DNA of 31,232 nt from Bacillota bacterium (GCA_003242675.1 QGVE01000012.1:1-31232), one strand, 5' to 3'; shown: positions 7,168-16,355, counted from the stretch's first letter. The notes: generated by a model not told the origin, from the letters alone. Numbers and translations are program-made.

Positions 7168-7614
7168 CTATGTAAATTGCCACTGCGGGCAGACATCGAT
7201 GTCGTGCCCCAGCCTGTCCCTGGCAGGCCAGGCACCCGTTTGAAGGAAGTCCACGCTGACCCCCAGCAGGGCGCTGATCACCCGCACGATGTACGGCGAG
7301 ATGGGGTATTCCCCCGCCACCATCTCGTCGATCTCCGCGTCCGTGTGCTCCAGATACCGGAGCCAGAGGCTCCACACTTCCGGCGACCAGGCCGTGCGAA
7401 GCGTGCAGACCACGTACTCGAATCGCTGTGCCGTCCCGGCCTCCGCCAGCCGCCACCGCTCCGGCGCGGGCGTCCGCAGCCAGCGCCGCTGAAACGCCCG
7501 CCGCGCCCGGCGCAGGTTCACCTCGTCCAGCCCGCTGCGCTCCATCAGCTTCTGGTCGATGCGCGTGCGCCCCAGGCGCAGGTCACTCCCCCGCGACGCA
7601 GGGCTCTGCAACAC
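7168..7614 (-). CDS. putative XRE-like helix-turn-helix protein
   Basis: The protein has about 148 residues. The C-terminal half ([20 protein letters not shown], then [18 protein letters not shown]) looks like the second half of a lambda-repressor-type (XRE) helix-turn-helix domain, in which recognition is followed by '[12 protein letters not shown]'. The N-terminal half is rich in Arg and Trp and is not recognised. The start is uncertain: the GTG at 7614 has AAGGGGGAG about 7 bases upstream, while a longer start at 7650 lacks proper spacing. A terminator follows directly. If the HTH reading is right, the protein is a DNA-binding regulator of unknown target. The weak, partial domain keeps confidence modest. 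Confidence 0.5.
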   Translation of the reverse strand: MLQSPASRGSDLRLGRTRIDQKLMERSGLDEVNLRRARRAFQRRWLRTPAPERWRLAEAGTAQRFEYVVCTLRTAWSPEVWSLWLRYLEHTDAEIDEMVAGEYPISPYIVRVISALLGVSVDFLQTGAWPARDRLGHDIDVCPQWQFT

Positions 7615-7760
7615 CCATCCGCTCCCCCTTCCGCTTGCCAGTGCCTCCACTCCTCTAAACGGAAAGAAGTCGCGGCGGGTTCGCCGGAAACGACAAGTCA
7701 GTGTCGGGAGAGGGGCTGGAATTTGGCGAATCCTGTAGGCCGGCGGCCGCCCTGCGCTCC

Positions 7761-7789
7761 TGGACAGCCGCGGTGCGGCGCGCTACGAT
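7761..7789 (+). promoter_or_regulatory. sigma-A-like promoter of the 7823 gene
   Basis: A -35 TGGACA (7761-7766) and a -10 TACGAT (7784-7789) are separated by 17 bases. They lie 33 bases upstream of the ATG at 7823. Confidence 0.55.
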
Positions 7790-7822
7790 GTTCGTGACGT
7801 CCGGGGAAGGGGGGGGAATCCC

Positions 7823-8146
7823 ATGCTGCCTGCGCTCCTGCTGCACGGGCTGCAGTGGTTCCTCGCGTGCCTTTCTCTGGACCTTGCCTTCCGCACGGTC
7901 GACGTGCGGCCGGAGCACCTGCCGCGCAGCCGGGCCCGCTGGGCGCGGTTCCACGGCCTCCTGGCAGCGGCGGCGACCCTGCTGATCGGGGCTGCGCAGA
8001 TCCGGCTGCTCGGGGAAGCCGGGGCCCTCCCCCTGCCGAGCGCACGATCGGTCCTGGGCGCTCTCGTCGCCGGCTCCGGCTGGCTGCCCTGGTGGCTCCT
8101 CTGGCACTTCGGCTGGCGGAAGCAGTTTCCCCCTCTGCAGGACTAG
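7823..8146 (+). CDS. small three-helix membrane protein of unknown function
   Basis: The protein has 107 residues with three hydrophobic segments (about 1-23, 46-64 and 77-98). The last is tryptophan-rich ([12 protein letters not shown]), and the tail is basic. The ATG at 7823 is preceded by GGGGAAGGGGGGGG about 7 bases away and by a good promoter. No family is recognised. The gene is convergent with the chemoreceptor-like gene: the two stop codons overlap in the palindrome CTAG (8143-8146), so each strand reads TAG from the same four bases. Confidence 0.6.
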   Translation: MLPALLLHGLQWFLACLSLDLAFRTVDVRPEHLPRSRARWARFHGLLAAAATLLIGAAQIRLLGEAGALPLPSARSVLGALVAGSGWLPWWLLWHFGWRKQFPPLQD

Positions 8147-9423
8147 GCTGACCGCCGGCTCTCCCCCAGCGCCAGGAGCTGCTCCCGCGCCTGGGCGGCC
8201 AGCTCCCCGGCCCGGCGGTCTGCCTCGCGGATCGCCCGGGAGAACCAGTCGGCCTTGGCGAGCTCGCCCGCGCGCTCGGTATTCTGGTTGGCCAGCCGGG
8301 CCGCCTCCTCGACCGCCTTCACCAGCTCCGCCATCTCGCCGGCCGTGGCCTCGGCGCGCTCGCCGAACCCCTCCACCGTCCGCGTCAGGCCCTCGAACGA
8401 CTGCAGAACCTGGACGATCGCCTCACGGGTCGACTCCACCGTCGCGGTGCCCCGGTTCACTTCCTCCTGCGACTGCCGCATGGCCTCCGTCGCCGCCGCC
8501 GTGCCCGCCTGGATCTTGGCCACCAGGTCCTGGATCTGCCGGGTGGCGTTGCGGGAACGATCGGCCAGGGCGCGCACCTCCGAGGCCACCACGGCGAAGC
8601 CGCGCCCGGCCTCGCCAGCCCGGGCCGCCTCGATGGCAGCGTTGAGCGACAGCAGGTTCGTCTGGTCGGCGACGTCCCGGATGAGCTTCACGATCGCCCC
8701 GATCTCGCCGGACTGGGCGTCCAGATCCTGCAGGGCCCGGGCCGTGGCGTCGGTCGCGGCACGGATGCCCTCCATGCCGGCGCCGATCTGGCCGAGCGCC
8801 CTCTGCACCGACTCCGCCGCATGGCGGTGGCGCGCCGCCTCGTCCCGGGCCGCCCGGGCGGCGGCGGTCATGTCCTCGAACACCGCCACCACCTGGTGGG
8901 CCAGGCTGCGGGTCCGGTCGAGGTCGTCCAGCTGATCGCGCGAGGCTTCGTGCAGCTCCGTGAGCACGTCGTTGACCCGTTCGGTGAGCCGCAGGATCTC
9001 CTGCACCGCTTCCTGCGTGCGCTGTGCACCGACCATCAGCCGCTCGCACGCCTCCGCCAGGCCGGGTACGGGCGCAGCCGCCGCGCCTGCTGGGGCCTGC
9101 CGCCCAGCCGCAGGGGCCGCAGCCGGTGCAGCACCCGGCGAGGTTTCCGGCGCGGCCGCCAGCGCCGCTGCGGACCGGCCTCCCTTCGGGACAGCGCCCG
9201 GTGCTTCCGCCAGGCCCGCGGCGGCGTGCGCGGCGGGCAGGGCCTTCCCCGGGCGGGCGGCCGCCATCCCGGCGGCTGCGCGGTGGACCCACAGCGCGCC
9301 CAGCACGGAGATCAGCAGTCCGGCCGCCAGCCCGAGGTATCGCGCAGCCGGCGGAGGAAGGAAAAAGGCCACCGCCACGATCCCTCCGGTGACCAGATTG
9401 CTGGCCCACGCGCGCCAGAACAC
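8143..9423 (-). CDS. methyl-accepting chemotaxis-type signalling protein without a sensor domain
   Basis: The 426-residue protein has two closely spaced membrane helices near its N terminus (about 10-24 and 29-47). There is no room for an extracellular sensor between them. An Ala/Pro/Gly-rich linker follows (about 52-120), then a long coiled-coil signalling domain. The conserved hairpin tip is clear at about 254-284 ([18 protein letters not shown] then [15 protein letters not shown]); this is where CheA and CheW bind. No C-terminal CheR/CheB tether pentapeptide is seen. The start is placed at the GTG 9423, because AGGAGGGG lies 5 bases before it; an upstream TTG at 9441 overlaps that site. 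It may sense membrane state, energy status or a partner protein. No che genes are in the window. Confidence 0.88.
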   Translation of the reverse strand: MFWRAWASNLVTGGIVAVAFFLPPPAARYLGLAAGLLISVLGALWVHRAAAGMAAARPGKALPAAHAAAGLAEAPGAVPKGGRSAAALAAAPETSPGAAPAAAPAAGRQAPAGAAAAPVPGLAEACERLMVGAQRTQEAVQEILRLTERVNDVLTELHEASRDQLDDLDRTRSLAHQVVAVFEDMTAAARAARDEAARHRHAAESVQRALGQIGAGMEGIRAATDATARALQDLDAQSGEIGAIVKLIRDVADQTNLLSLNAAIEAARAGEAGRGFAVVASEVRALADRSRNATRQIQDLVAKIQAGTAAATEAMRQSQEEVNRGTATVESTREAIVQVLQSFEGLTRTVEGFGERAEATAGEMAELVKAVEEAARLANQNTERAGELAKADWFSRAIREADRRAGELAAQAREQLLALGESRRSA

Positions 9424-9526
9424 GGGAACCCCTCCTCTCAATCCTCTTAATTGCCCGAGATTGGTTGTTTAAGTCTTCAGCATTGTGCAGGGATCTTCCT
9501 GCCCCAGTTCCGGTTTCATGTACTAT

Positions 9527-9534
9527 GCTAAAAT
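9527..9534 (+). promoter_or_regulatory. extended -10 promoter element of alaX
   Basis: TGCTAAAAT (TG at 9526-9527, -10 hexamer TAAAAT at 9529-9534) forms an extended -10 element 35 bases upstream of the alaX start. No good -35 hexamer is present, which fits extended -10 promoters. Confidence 0.4.
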
Positions 9535-9569
9535 AATTTTCGGATAGGAACCGTTGAGGGGGATGCCAG

Positions 9570-10772
9570 GTGCGCACGGTGAAGCTGTTTCTCGCCGATG
9601 CTTACCAGACCGAGTTCGAGGGGCACGTTCTCTCCTGCACCCCCCTGGGCGACGCCTGGGCCGTGGTGCTGAACCAGACCTGTTTCTACCCGGCCTCGGG
9701 CGGCCAGCCCAGCGACTCCGGCACCCTGGGCGGCGAACCGGTGCTGGACGTGCACGCGGAGCCGGACGGCACCATCGTCCACTTGGTGGGCGCGCCGCTC
9801 TCCGGCACCGTGATCGGCCGGGTGGACTGGGACCGCCGGCTCGACCACATGGAGCAGCACACCGGGCAGCACCTCCTCTCCGCTGCCTTCGAGCACCTCT
9901 TCGGGGCGGAGACCCTCAGCTGGCACCTGGGTCAGGAGGCCAGCACGATTGATGTGGCCATGGACGCCCTCAGCCCGGAGCAGGTAGAAGAGGTGGAGCT
10001 CACCTGCAACCGGCTCATCCGCTCCGGGCTGCCGGTTCGCGCCCACCTCTGCTCCCCGGAGGAGGCGCAAAGGTTTCCGCTGCGCAAAGCGCCGACGGTG
10101 AGCGGGCCCGTGCGCATCGTCGAGATCGAGGGCTACGACTGGTCACCCTGCGGCGGCACGCACCTCCGGAACATCGGCGAGCTCGGCCTCCTGAAGATCA
10201 AGGCGTGGGAGCGATACAAGCGGGCGGTCCGCGTGACCTTCCTCGCCGGCCAGCGCGCCCTGCGGGACTACCTGGGTTTGGACCGCATGACCCGGGACCT
10301 GGCCCGCCGGCTCTCCATCGGGGTTTCCGAACTGCCCCGGTGGGTCGACCGCACGCAGGAGGAGCTGAACAGCCTGCGCAAGCGGGTCCGCACGCAGCAG
10401 GAGGAGCTGCTCGCCATCGAGGCGGAGCGGCTCCTGGCCGACGCCAGGCCGATCGGCCCGGCCCGGGTGGTGCGGCAGAGCTTCGGCGGGCGGCCGGCGG
10501 ACGAGGTGCGGCTGCTGGCCGCCAAGGTCGCGGCGGTGCCCGGCTGCATCGCCGTCTTCGGCACCCGCGGCGCCCTGCCGCAGATCATCCTGCACCGCGC
10601 CGCGGACCTCCGCCTGGACGTGGGGCTGATCCTCCGCGAGGTGCTGCCGATCATCGACGGCAAGGGGGGCGGCTCGCCCGTCCAGGCCCAGGGCGGCGGC
10701 ACCCAGCCCGAGCGGCTCGAGGAAGCCCTCGACGCCGCCGTGGCCCGGATCAGCCAAGCCCTGCGCACGTAG
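9570..10772 (+). CDS. alaX: alanyl-tRNA editing protein AlaX, long form with DHHA1 domain
   Basis: The 400-residue protein is a free-standing homologue of the AlaRS editing domain. It hydrolyses Ser-tRNA(Ala) or Gly-tRNA(Ala) to prevent mistranslation. The zinc site is intact: HTGQH (97-101), Cys194 and His198 in CGGTHLRNIGELG. The N-terminal domain begins with FYPASGGQPSDSG (39-51), a feature shared with AlaRS editing domains. A coiled-coil stretch (about 240-290) leads into a C-terminal DHHA1-like domain with GGGSPVQAQGGG (about 365-376). This is the long AlaX class. The GTG start at 9570 has GAGGGGGAT about 7 bases upstream. It appears monocistronic, with the repeat region behind it. Confidence 0.9.
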   Translation: MRTVKLFLADAYQTEFEGHVLSCTPLGDAWAVVLNQTCFYPASGGQPSDSGTLGGEPVLDVHAEPDGTIVHLVGAPLSGTVIGRVDWDRRLDHMEQHTGQHLLSAAFEHLFGAETLSWHLGQEASTIDVAMDALSPEQVEEVELTCNRLIRSGLPVRAHLCSPEEAQRFPLRKAPTVSGPVRIVEIEGYDWSPCGGTHLRNIGELGLLKIKAWERYKRAVRVTFLAGQRALRDYLGLDRMTRDLARRLSIGVSELPRWVDRTQEELNSLRKRVRTQQEELLAIEAERLLADARPIGPARVVRQSFGGRPADEVRLLAAKVAAVPGCIAVFGTRGALPQIILHRAADLRLDVGLILREVLPIIDGKGGGSPVQAQGGGTQPERLEEALDAAVARISQALRT

Positions 10773-10785
10773 CGGCGCCTACGCT

Positions 10786-10850
10786 GGGCGGTCTGGGGTG
10801 CCGCGCACCGTTCGGCCGCGGGCAGGGGGGCTCGGCACCCCAGGCCGCCC
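10786..10850. repeat. 17-bp inverted repeat at the left end of the repeat region
   Basis: Positions 10786-10802 and 10834-10850 are complementary over 17 bases with a single G-U type mismatch, and 31 bases lie between. The right arm is the first part of direct-repeat copy 1. The intervening segment 10814-10830 is itself the exact reverse complement of 10963-10979 at the end of copy 1. The RNA or single-stranded DNA could therefore fold in competing ways. It could also act as the alaX terminator, but no U-tract follows. Confidence 0.7.
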
Positions 10851-10980
10851 CTGAAGCGGAATGCTCCTCGGCGGACGGGCGTGCTCGCTGCGCAGTTCGC
10901 TCCGCTGCGCTCGCGCCGTCCGCCTGCGGAGCTGGAACTTAGCGGCCTGGAACGTGCCTTCGCCCCCCTGCCCGCGGCCA
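10835..10980. repeat. direct repeat, copy 1 (146 bp)
   Basis: This is the first of two 146-bp copies with a period of 186 bp. The copies differ at only two positions that I can see (T/C in the central CTGCGCTCGCGCC and C/G near the right end). Each contains an inner inverted repeat, GGCGGACGG...CCGTCCGCC, around CTGCGCAGTTCGCTCCGCTGCG. No plausible protein is encoded in any frame. The copies lie between alaX and the end of the nuo operon. Confidence 0.85.
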
Positions 10981-11020
10981 TTGAGCACGGCTCGGCTACG
11001 GCCCCAGGCCGAGGGATTCA

Positions 11021-11166
11021 GCACCCCAGGCCGCCCCTGAAGCGGAATGCTCCTCGGCGGACGGGCGTGCTCGCTGCGCAGTTCGCTCCGCTGCGCCCGC
11101 GCCGTCCGCCTGCGGAGCTGGAACTTAGCGGCCTGGAACGTGCCTTCGCCCCCCTGCCGGCGGCCA
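11021..11166. repeat. direct repeat, copy 2 (146 bp)
   Basis: This is the second copy of the 146-bp unit. The 40-base spacer (10981-11020) between the copies contains another CCCCAGGCC segment. High identity implies a recent tandem duplication or gene-conversion-like upkeep. It ends 13 bases before the nuo terminator. Confidence 0.85.
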
Positions 11167-11178
11167 CATACACAGCAA

Positions 11179-11202
11179 GGCCGGGAGCTTTCGCTCCCGG
11201 CC
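11179..11202 (-). terminator. terminator of the nuo operon
   Basis: This is a perfect 10-bp stem (GGCCGGGAGC with GCTCCCGGCC) with a GAAA tetraloop on the minus strand, followed by TTGCTGTGT. It lies 18 bases beyond the nuoN stop codon. Confidence 0.65.
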
Positions 11203-11219
11203 CCTTTGTGCGCTTGCGT

Positions 11220-12746
11220 CTAGTGCAGCAGCGCCGCCGACTGCGCCGTCCACTGCACGAACGGATTGGCGAAGATGGTGAGCGCCACGACCCCCACCAG
11301 CGACAGCAAGACCGTGGCGGAGAGCGGCGTGCTGCGCTGCAGCGCCGGGTAGTCGCCCTGGTCCAGGAACATCACCTTGACCACCCGGTAGTAGTAGCCG
11401 ACCGAGATGACGGAGTTGACCGCCATCAGCACAGCCAGCCAGAGGTACCCGGACGCCGCCGCGGCCTGGAACAGGAAGAACTTGCCCAGGAAGCCCACCG
11501 TCGGCGGAATGCCGATCAGCGAGACGAAGAACAGCAGCAGGGCCCAGGCATAGAGGGGATTGCGCCGCGCCAGCCCCTGGTAGTTGTCGATCTCGACCCA
11601 GCCGCCTTCCTGGTCCATGTGCGTCAGGACGGCGAAGATGCCGAGGTTGGTCACGGCGTAGGCCATGACGTAGAACAGCACCGCCGCGATCCCGGGGACC
11701 GTCTGCAGCCCCGAGGCCGCCACACCCACGAGGATGTACCCGGCCTGCGCGATGGACGAGTACGCCATCATGCGCTTGATGTTGGTCTGCTGCAGGGCCA
11801 CCAGGTTGCCCACGGTCATGGACGCCGCAGCGGCAAGGGCCCAGATGAGCGTCCACTTCTCCGTGAACGGCGCCACGCCGAGCCCGCCGACGAACACCCG
11901 GAGGATGGCCGCCATGGCCGCCCCCTTGGGGCCTGCGGAGAAGAAGGCCGTGACCGGCGTCGGCGCGCCCTCGTACACGTCCGGCGCCCACTGGTGCACC
12001 GGCACCGCCGCCACCTTGAAGCCGAAGCCGACCATCAGGAACGCCATGCCCGCGACCAGGAGCGGCACCAGGGCCGGCCCGGCGGCCGCCACCACCGGGC
12101 TGGCGCCCGCCAGGGCCGCCGCGATGTCGGGCAGGCGAGTGGTGCCCGTCACGCCGTAGATCAGCGACAGGCCGAACAGCAGCACCGCCGAGGCGGTCGC
12201 GCCCGTGAGGAAGTACTTCAGGCCCGCCTCGTTGGACTTGGGATCCTTGCGCAGGATCGCCGCCAGCACGTACGAGGAGATCGACGTGAGCTCCAGCCCG
12301 ATGTAGATGGTGAGCAGGTCGCGGGACGAGACCATGAACATCATGCCCAGCGTGACCGCCAGGATGATCTCAAAGAACTCCATGTGCGCCCCGCGCAGGA
12401 ACTTCCCCACGTAGTCCGCCGAGAGCAGGGTCACCAGGGCGGCGATGCCGAGCAGCACGCCGTTCATGAAGAAGGTGAACCCGTCGGCGATGATCATGCC
12501 GCCCCAGAACTCCAGCGGCTTGCCCGCGGCGATGCCCGCCTGGATCTGCGGGTCGCTGGCGCTGTACCCGATCGAGAGCAGCGCCAGCACGACGCCCGCC
12601 AGCGTCACCCAGACCAGGCTGCGCTTCTCCTTGAAGTAAGCGTCCAGGACGATGACGGCCAGGAGGGTTGCGGTCACGATCAGATGGGGAAGGACAGCCA
12701 CGTAACTGGGGTTGACCAGCTGGGTCCAACTGAGGTCACCCGGCAA
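11220..12746 (-). CDS. nuoN: NADH-quinone oxidoreductase subunit N
   Basis: The 508-residue polytopic protein is one of three antiporter-like proton-channel subunits in the membrane arm of complex I. About 14 hydrophobic helices are visible. The family signature VPVHQWAPDVYEGAPTPVTAFFSAGPKGAAM (read in two parts, roughly residues 228-258) includes the conserved Lys and Pro of the discontinuous helix. The TTG start at 12746 is preceded by GGGAGGG 7 bases away and begins one base after the nuoM stop, which indicates translational coupling. It is the last gene of the operon and is followed by a hairpin terminator. Length is normal for the family. Confidence 0.93.
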   Translation of the reverse strand: MPGDLSWTQLVNPSYVAVLPHLIVTATLLAVIVLDAYFKEKRSLVWVTLAGVVLALLSIGYSASDPQIQAGIAAGKPLEFWGGMIIADGFTFFMNGVLLGIAALVTLLSADYVGKFLRGAHMEFFEIILAVTLGMMFMVSSRDLLTIYIGLELTSISSYVLAAILRKDPKSNEAGLKYFLTGATASAVLLFGLSLIYGVTGTTRLPDIAAALAGASPVVAAAGPALVPLLVAGMAFLMVGFGFKVAAVPVHQWAPDVYEGAPTPVTAFFSAGPKGAAMAAILRVFVGGLGVAPFTEKWTLIWALAAAASMTVGNLVALQQTNIKRMMAYSSIAQAGYILVGVAASGLQTVPGIAAVLFYVMAYAVTNLGIFAVLTHMDQEGGWVEIDNYQGLARRNPLYAWALLLFFVSLIGIPPTVGFLGKFFLFQAAAASGYLWLAVLMAVNSVISVGYYYRVVKVMFLDQGDYPALQRSTPLSATVLLSLVGVVALTIFANPFVQWTAQSAALLH

Positions 12747-12747
12747 C

Positions 12748-14271
12748 CTACATCCCTCCCAGCCCCATCACCTGCGTCAGCACCTCGACAGATGCAGCGA
12801 GGATGTCCATCACGGGCTTCGGATAGACGCCGAAGGCCACGATGAGCACCGCCAGCGGGGCGAAGATGATCTTCTCCTTCAGGGTGATGTCGGGGAGGCC
12901 CTGGTACTCGGGCTTGGCCTCGCCCAGCAGCACGTTCCGCATCGTGATCAGGTGCCAGGCGGCCGTGATGACCATGCCCAGACCGGCCACCAGCACCCAG
13001 AGGCCGAACGCCGGGTAGGAGCCGGTGAGCGAGACGAACTCGCCGATGAAGCCGGCCAGGCCCGGGAGGCCCAGGTTGGCGAAGGCGACGAAGGCGGTGG
13101 CGAAGGAGACGACCGGGATCGTCAGGAACATGCCGCCCAGCTTGTTCAGGTCGCGGGTGTGCGTGCGCTCATAGAACATGCCGACGGCGAAGAAGAACAG
13201 GGGCGAGATCAGGCCGTGGGCGATCGTCACGAAGTAGCCGCCCTTCAGGGCCACCTGCGCCAGATCGGGGCTCGTGGTGGCCAGCTTGCTCGCGGCCGCC
13301 AGGGCCATGATGAAGAAGCCCATGTGGTTGACCGACGAGTAGGCGACCTGCTTCTTGAAGTCCTTCTGGGCCATGGCCGCCAGGGCCGCGTAGACGATGC
13401 CGACCACGCCGAAGACGAACAGGAGGTCGGCGTACCGGGTGGCCACCTGCGGCAGCATCGGGTGGCTGATGCGCACCATCGCGTAGGAGCCCAGCTTCAG
13501 CAGGATGCCGGCCAGCAGCATGGAGATCGGCGTCGGGGCCTCGACGTGGGCGTCAGGCAACCAGGTGTGGAAGGGGAACATCGGCACCTTGACCGCGAAG
13601 CCCACGAGCAGGGCGAAGAAGGCGAAGATGGTCAGGCCGGTGATGGGCAGCTTCGAGGCGGCTTCCGCCATCTGCAGCAGGTTGAACGTGCCGACGCCGG
13701 TGACGACGTACAGGTAGATGGCGCCGACCAGCATGATGGTCGAACCGATCAAGGTGTAGAGGAAGAACTTGATCGCCGCGTACTCGCGCCGCTCGCCGCC
13801 CCAGATGCCGATCAGGAAGTACATCGGGAGCAGCACGACTTCCCAGAACACGTAGAACAGCATGAAGTCCAGCGTCGCGAACACGCCGTTGGTGCCGGTG
13901 GCCAGGATCAGGAGCAGGATGAGGTAGTCCTTCACCCGGTCCTTGATGTACCCGTAGGAGGCCAGGACGGCGAGGGGGAACAGCAGCGTCGAGAGCAGCA
14001 GCATCGTGAAGGCGAAGCCGTCAACGCCCAGCGTGTAGTGCACGCCGATGGCCTCGATCCACGGCACGTGGGTGACAAACCGCATGCCCTTGGCATAGGG
14101 CGCCGTGGAGACCTCCGCGGTCGTCCACTGTGCGGCCAGCACCAGGGACAGCACGAACGGGATCAGGGTACCGATCCCCGCAAGCCAGTACAGGAGCCGC
14201 TCCTGGGTCTTCGGCACGAGGAGCATCACCAGGGCGAAGACCAGGGGTACAAAGATGATCAGCGACAGCAT
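12748..14271 (-). CDS. nuoM: NADH-quinone oxidoreductase subunit M
   Basis: The 507-residue membrane subunit is homologous to cation antiporters and forms a proton channel in the complex I membrane arm. The characteristic MFPFHTWLPDAHVEAPTPIS segment and the following LLAGILLKLGSYAMVRI helix are present, as is the conserved glutamate-containing ATGTNGVFATLDFMLFYVFWE region. The ATG at 14271 follows the nuoL stop by 13 bases, and AGGAGG lies across the nuoL stop codon. It lies between nuoL and nuoN as in most nuo operons. Nothing unusual is seen in length or motifs. Confidence 0.94.
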   Translation of the reverse strand: MLSLIIFVPLVFALVMLLVPKTQERLLYWLAGIGTLIPFVLSLVLAAQWTTAEVSTAPYAKGMRFVTHVPWIEAIGVHYTLGVDGFAFTMLLLSTLLFPLAVLASYGYIKDRVKDYLILLLILATGTNGVFATLDFMLFYVFWEVVLLPMYFLIGIWGGERREYAAIKFFLYTLIGSTIMLVGAIYLYVVTGVGTFNLLQMAEAASKLPITGLTIFAFFALLVGFAVKVPMFPFHTWLPDAHVEAPTPISMLLAGILLKLGSYAMVRISHPMLPQVATRYADLLFVFGVVGIVYAALAAMAQKDFKKQVAYSSVNHMGFFIMALAAASKLATTSPDLAQVALKGGYFVTIAHGLISPLFFFAVGMFYERTHTRDLNKLGGMFLTIPVVSFATAFVAFANLGLPGLAGFIGEFVSLTGSYPAFGLWVLVAGLGMVITAAWHLITMRNVLLGEAKPEYQGLPDITLKEKIIFAPLAVLIVAFGVYPKPVMDILAASVEVLTQVMGLGGM

Positions 14272-14284
14272 CCCCTACAGCCTC

Positions 14285-16342
14285 CTATCTAATCACCTGG
14301 ACGAGGACCACACTGGCCACCAGCATGACCAGGAACGTGAACATGTACTGCTGCACGTACCCGGTGGAGAGCCGGCGGAAGGCGGCGCCCAAACCGCGGG
14401 CGATGTCTGCCCACATGTTGACCAGCGCGTCCACGACATGCTTGTCGAACCAGGCTGCAGCTTCCGAGGCGTACACCGACAAAGTGCCTGCGAGGTTCAC
14501 CAGGCCATCCACCACGTAGAGGTCGAACCAGGCGATGGCCTGGGAGACGGCCTGCGTGGTCCGGACGGCGATCAGATCGTAAAACTCGTCCACATAATAC
14601 TTGTTCCGGATGAGCGTGTAAACCGGCCGGAGCCGGGCGATCCACGCCGCCCGGGTCTCCGGGCGGACCGCCGCGTACAGGTACCAGCCCAGGAAGATGC
14701 CGATGAGCGCTGCGGCCGTCGCCATGCCGGTGACCATGAGCTCCGTGCTGAACTCCACGTGGTGCTCCAGGCCGGGCAGGTGCAGGAAGTTCGGGATGAA
14801 GAGCATCCAGTCCGCGTGCGTGAAGTGGTAGAACAGCGGCGTGCCCAGCCAGCCGTAGAGCGCCGCCGGGATGGCGAGGATGACCAGCGGAATCGTCATC
14901 GCCCTCGGCGATTCGTGGGCCTGCTCGTACAGGTGCAGATCCCGCGGCTCGCCGAAGAACGCCAGGTACGTGGCCCGAGTCATGTAGTAAGCCGTGAGGA
15001 ACGCCGTCGTCAGGGCCATGGCGAACGGCAGCTTCTGCAGCCACATCGGCCAGGTCGCCACGAGCGGGTTATGCCAGCCCCAGGCCGCCAGCAGCAGCTC
15101 GTCCTTGGAGAAGAAGCCGGAGAAGCCCGGGAGGCCCGCCAGCGCGGCGTAGCCGACCATCCAGGTCCAGAAGGTGATGGGGATCTTCTTGCGCAGGCCG
15201 CCCATCTTGTGGAGCAGCTGGTTGTGGTGATGGGCGTGGATGACCGAGCCTGCCGCAAGGAACAGCAGCGCCTTGAAGAACGCGTGGGTGAGCAGGTGGA
15301 AGTTGCCCGCCGCCCAGCCGCCCAGGCCCATGGCCATGATCATGTAGCCCAGCTGGGAGATCGTGGAGTAGGCGAGGACCTCCTTGATGTCCCAGCGGAG
15401 CGTCGCGATCGAGGCGGCGAACAGCGAGGTGAAGGCGCCGACGAAGGTGATGACGACCAGCACCCAGGCCGGCACGTGACCGTAGATCATGAAGGCGCGG
15501 CCCACGAGGTAGACGCCGGCGGCGACCATCGTCGCGGCGTGGATGATGGCGGAACCCGGCGTGGGGCCGGCCATCGCGTCGGGCAGCCAGGTGTGCAGCG
15601 GGAACTGCGCCGACTTGCCGATGGCGCCGGTGAAGAGCAGGAAGGCGCCCAGGGCCAGAAGGCTGGCCATGGCCGGATCCTGCACGAGGTGCGGCACCTT
15701 CTCCGCCAGCCCGGCCCAGCTCAGGTCGCGCGCCGCGAAGAAAATGATGAAGATGCCGACCATCATGCCGATGTCGCCGACGCGGGTGGTGAGGAACGCC
15801 TTGATCTGGCCGTAGCGGGGCCAGGCCTGCTCGTACCAGTGGCCGATCAGGAGGTAGGAGCACAGGCCCATGATCTCCCAGGCCACCAGCAGCAGGAACA
15901 GGTTGTCCGCCATGACCAGCACGAGCATGGCCGCCGTGAACAGGTTCAGCGCGGCGTAGAAGCGGGGGATCCGCTTGTCGCCATGCATGTAGGCGCTGGA
16001 GTAGTACTGCACGCAGAAGGAGACCAGGCTGATCATGGGCAGCATGAGGGCCGTCAGGTTGTCCACCTGGAAGCCCATGCGCAGCACATAAGGCCCGATG
16101 CTGACCCACTCGAACGAGGCCTGCCAGGCCGGGACCGTGCTATACAGGACCTCCCCGCCGTGGGCAGGGTGCGCGATCACCGCCGCGAGCACGCCCACCG
16201 ACCACAGGAACGTGATCAGCATGCCCAGGGTCCCCGGGACCCACGCCCGGTCCCGGAGGACGCCGGCGAACATGGCGATCAGTGCGGAGACGGCCAGGGG
16301 GAGCGCAGCGATGACCCAGGCAGTGTTCAGGAAGAAGTCCAC
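14285..16342 (-). CDS. nuoL: NADH-quinone oxidoreductase subunit L
   Basis: The 685-residue protein is the largest antiporter-like subunit of complex I. It shows the FPLHTWLPDAMAGPTPGSAI segment and the HAATMVAAGVYLVGR helix that carry channel Lys and His residues. Its long C-terminal region (after about residue 530) would hold the amphipathic lateral helix that lies along NuoM and NuoN. The GTG start at 16342 has AGGAGGG about 9 bases upstream, and the nuoK stop lies 13 bases before it. Length is slightly above the usual 610-650. Confidence 0.94.
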   Translation of the reverse strand: MDFFLNTAWVIAALPLAVSALIAMFAGVLRDRAWVPGTLGMLITFLWSVGVLAAVIAHPAHGGEVLYSTVPAWQASFEWVSIGPYVLRMGFQVDNLTALMLPMISLVSFCVQYYSSAYMHGDKRIPRFYAALNLFTAAMLVLVMADNLFLLLVAWEIMGLCSYLLIGHWYEQAWPRYGQIKAFLTTRVGDIGMMVGIFIIFFAARDLSWAGLAEKVPHLVQDPAMASLLALGAFLLFTGAIGKSAQFPLHTWLPDAMAGPTPGSAIIHAATMVAAGVYLVGRAFMIYGHVPAWVLVVITFVGAFTSLFAASIATLRWDIKEVLAYSTISQLGYMIMAMGLGGWAAGNFHLLTHAFFKALLFLAAGSVIHAHHHNQLLHKMGGLRKKIPITFWTWMVGYAALAGLPGFSGFFSKDELLLAAWGWHNPLVATWPMWLQKLPFAMALTTAFLTAYYMTRATYLAFFGEPRDLHLYEQAHESPRAMTIPLVILAIPAALYGWLGTPLFYHFTHADWMLFIPNFLHLPGLEHHVEFSTELMVTGMATAAALIGIFLGWYLYAAVRPETRAAWIARLRPVYTLIRNKYYVDEFYDLIAVRTTQAVSQAIAWFDLYVVDGLVNLAGTLSVYASEAAAWFDKHVVDALVNMWADIARGLGAAFRRLSTGYVQQYMFTFLVMLVASVVLVQVIR

Positions 16343-16355
16343 GCTGTCAACCCTC

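Noticed and set aside
9424..9569. Flagellar (sigma-D) promoter for the chemoreceptor-like gene
   Set aside because: A TAAA is present on the minus strand, but no GCCGATAA-like -10 occurs at the right distance.
10881..12845. 654-codon plus-strand open frame across the repeats and nuoN
   Set aside because: It has Arg/His/Gln-rich composition, is antisense to a clear nuoN and has no motif. It runs through the non-coding repeats only because stops are rare at this GC content.
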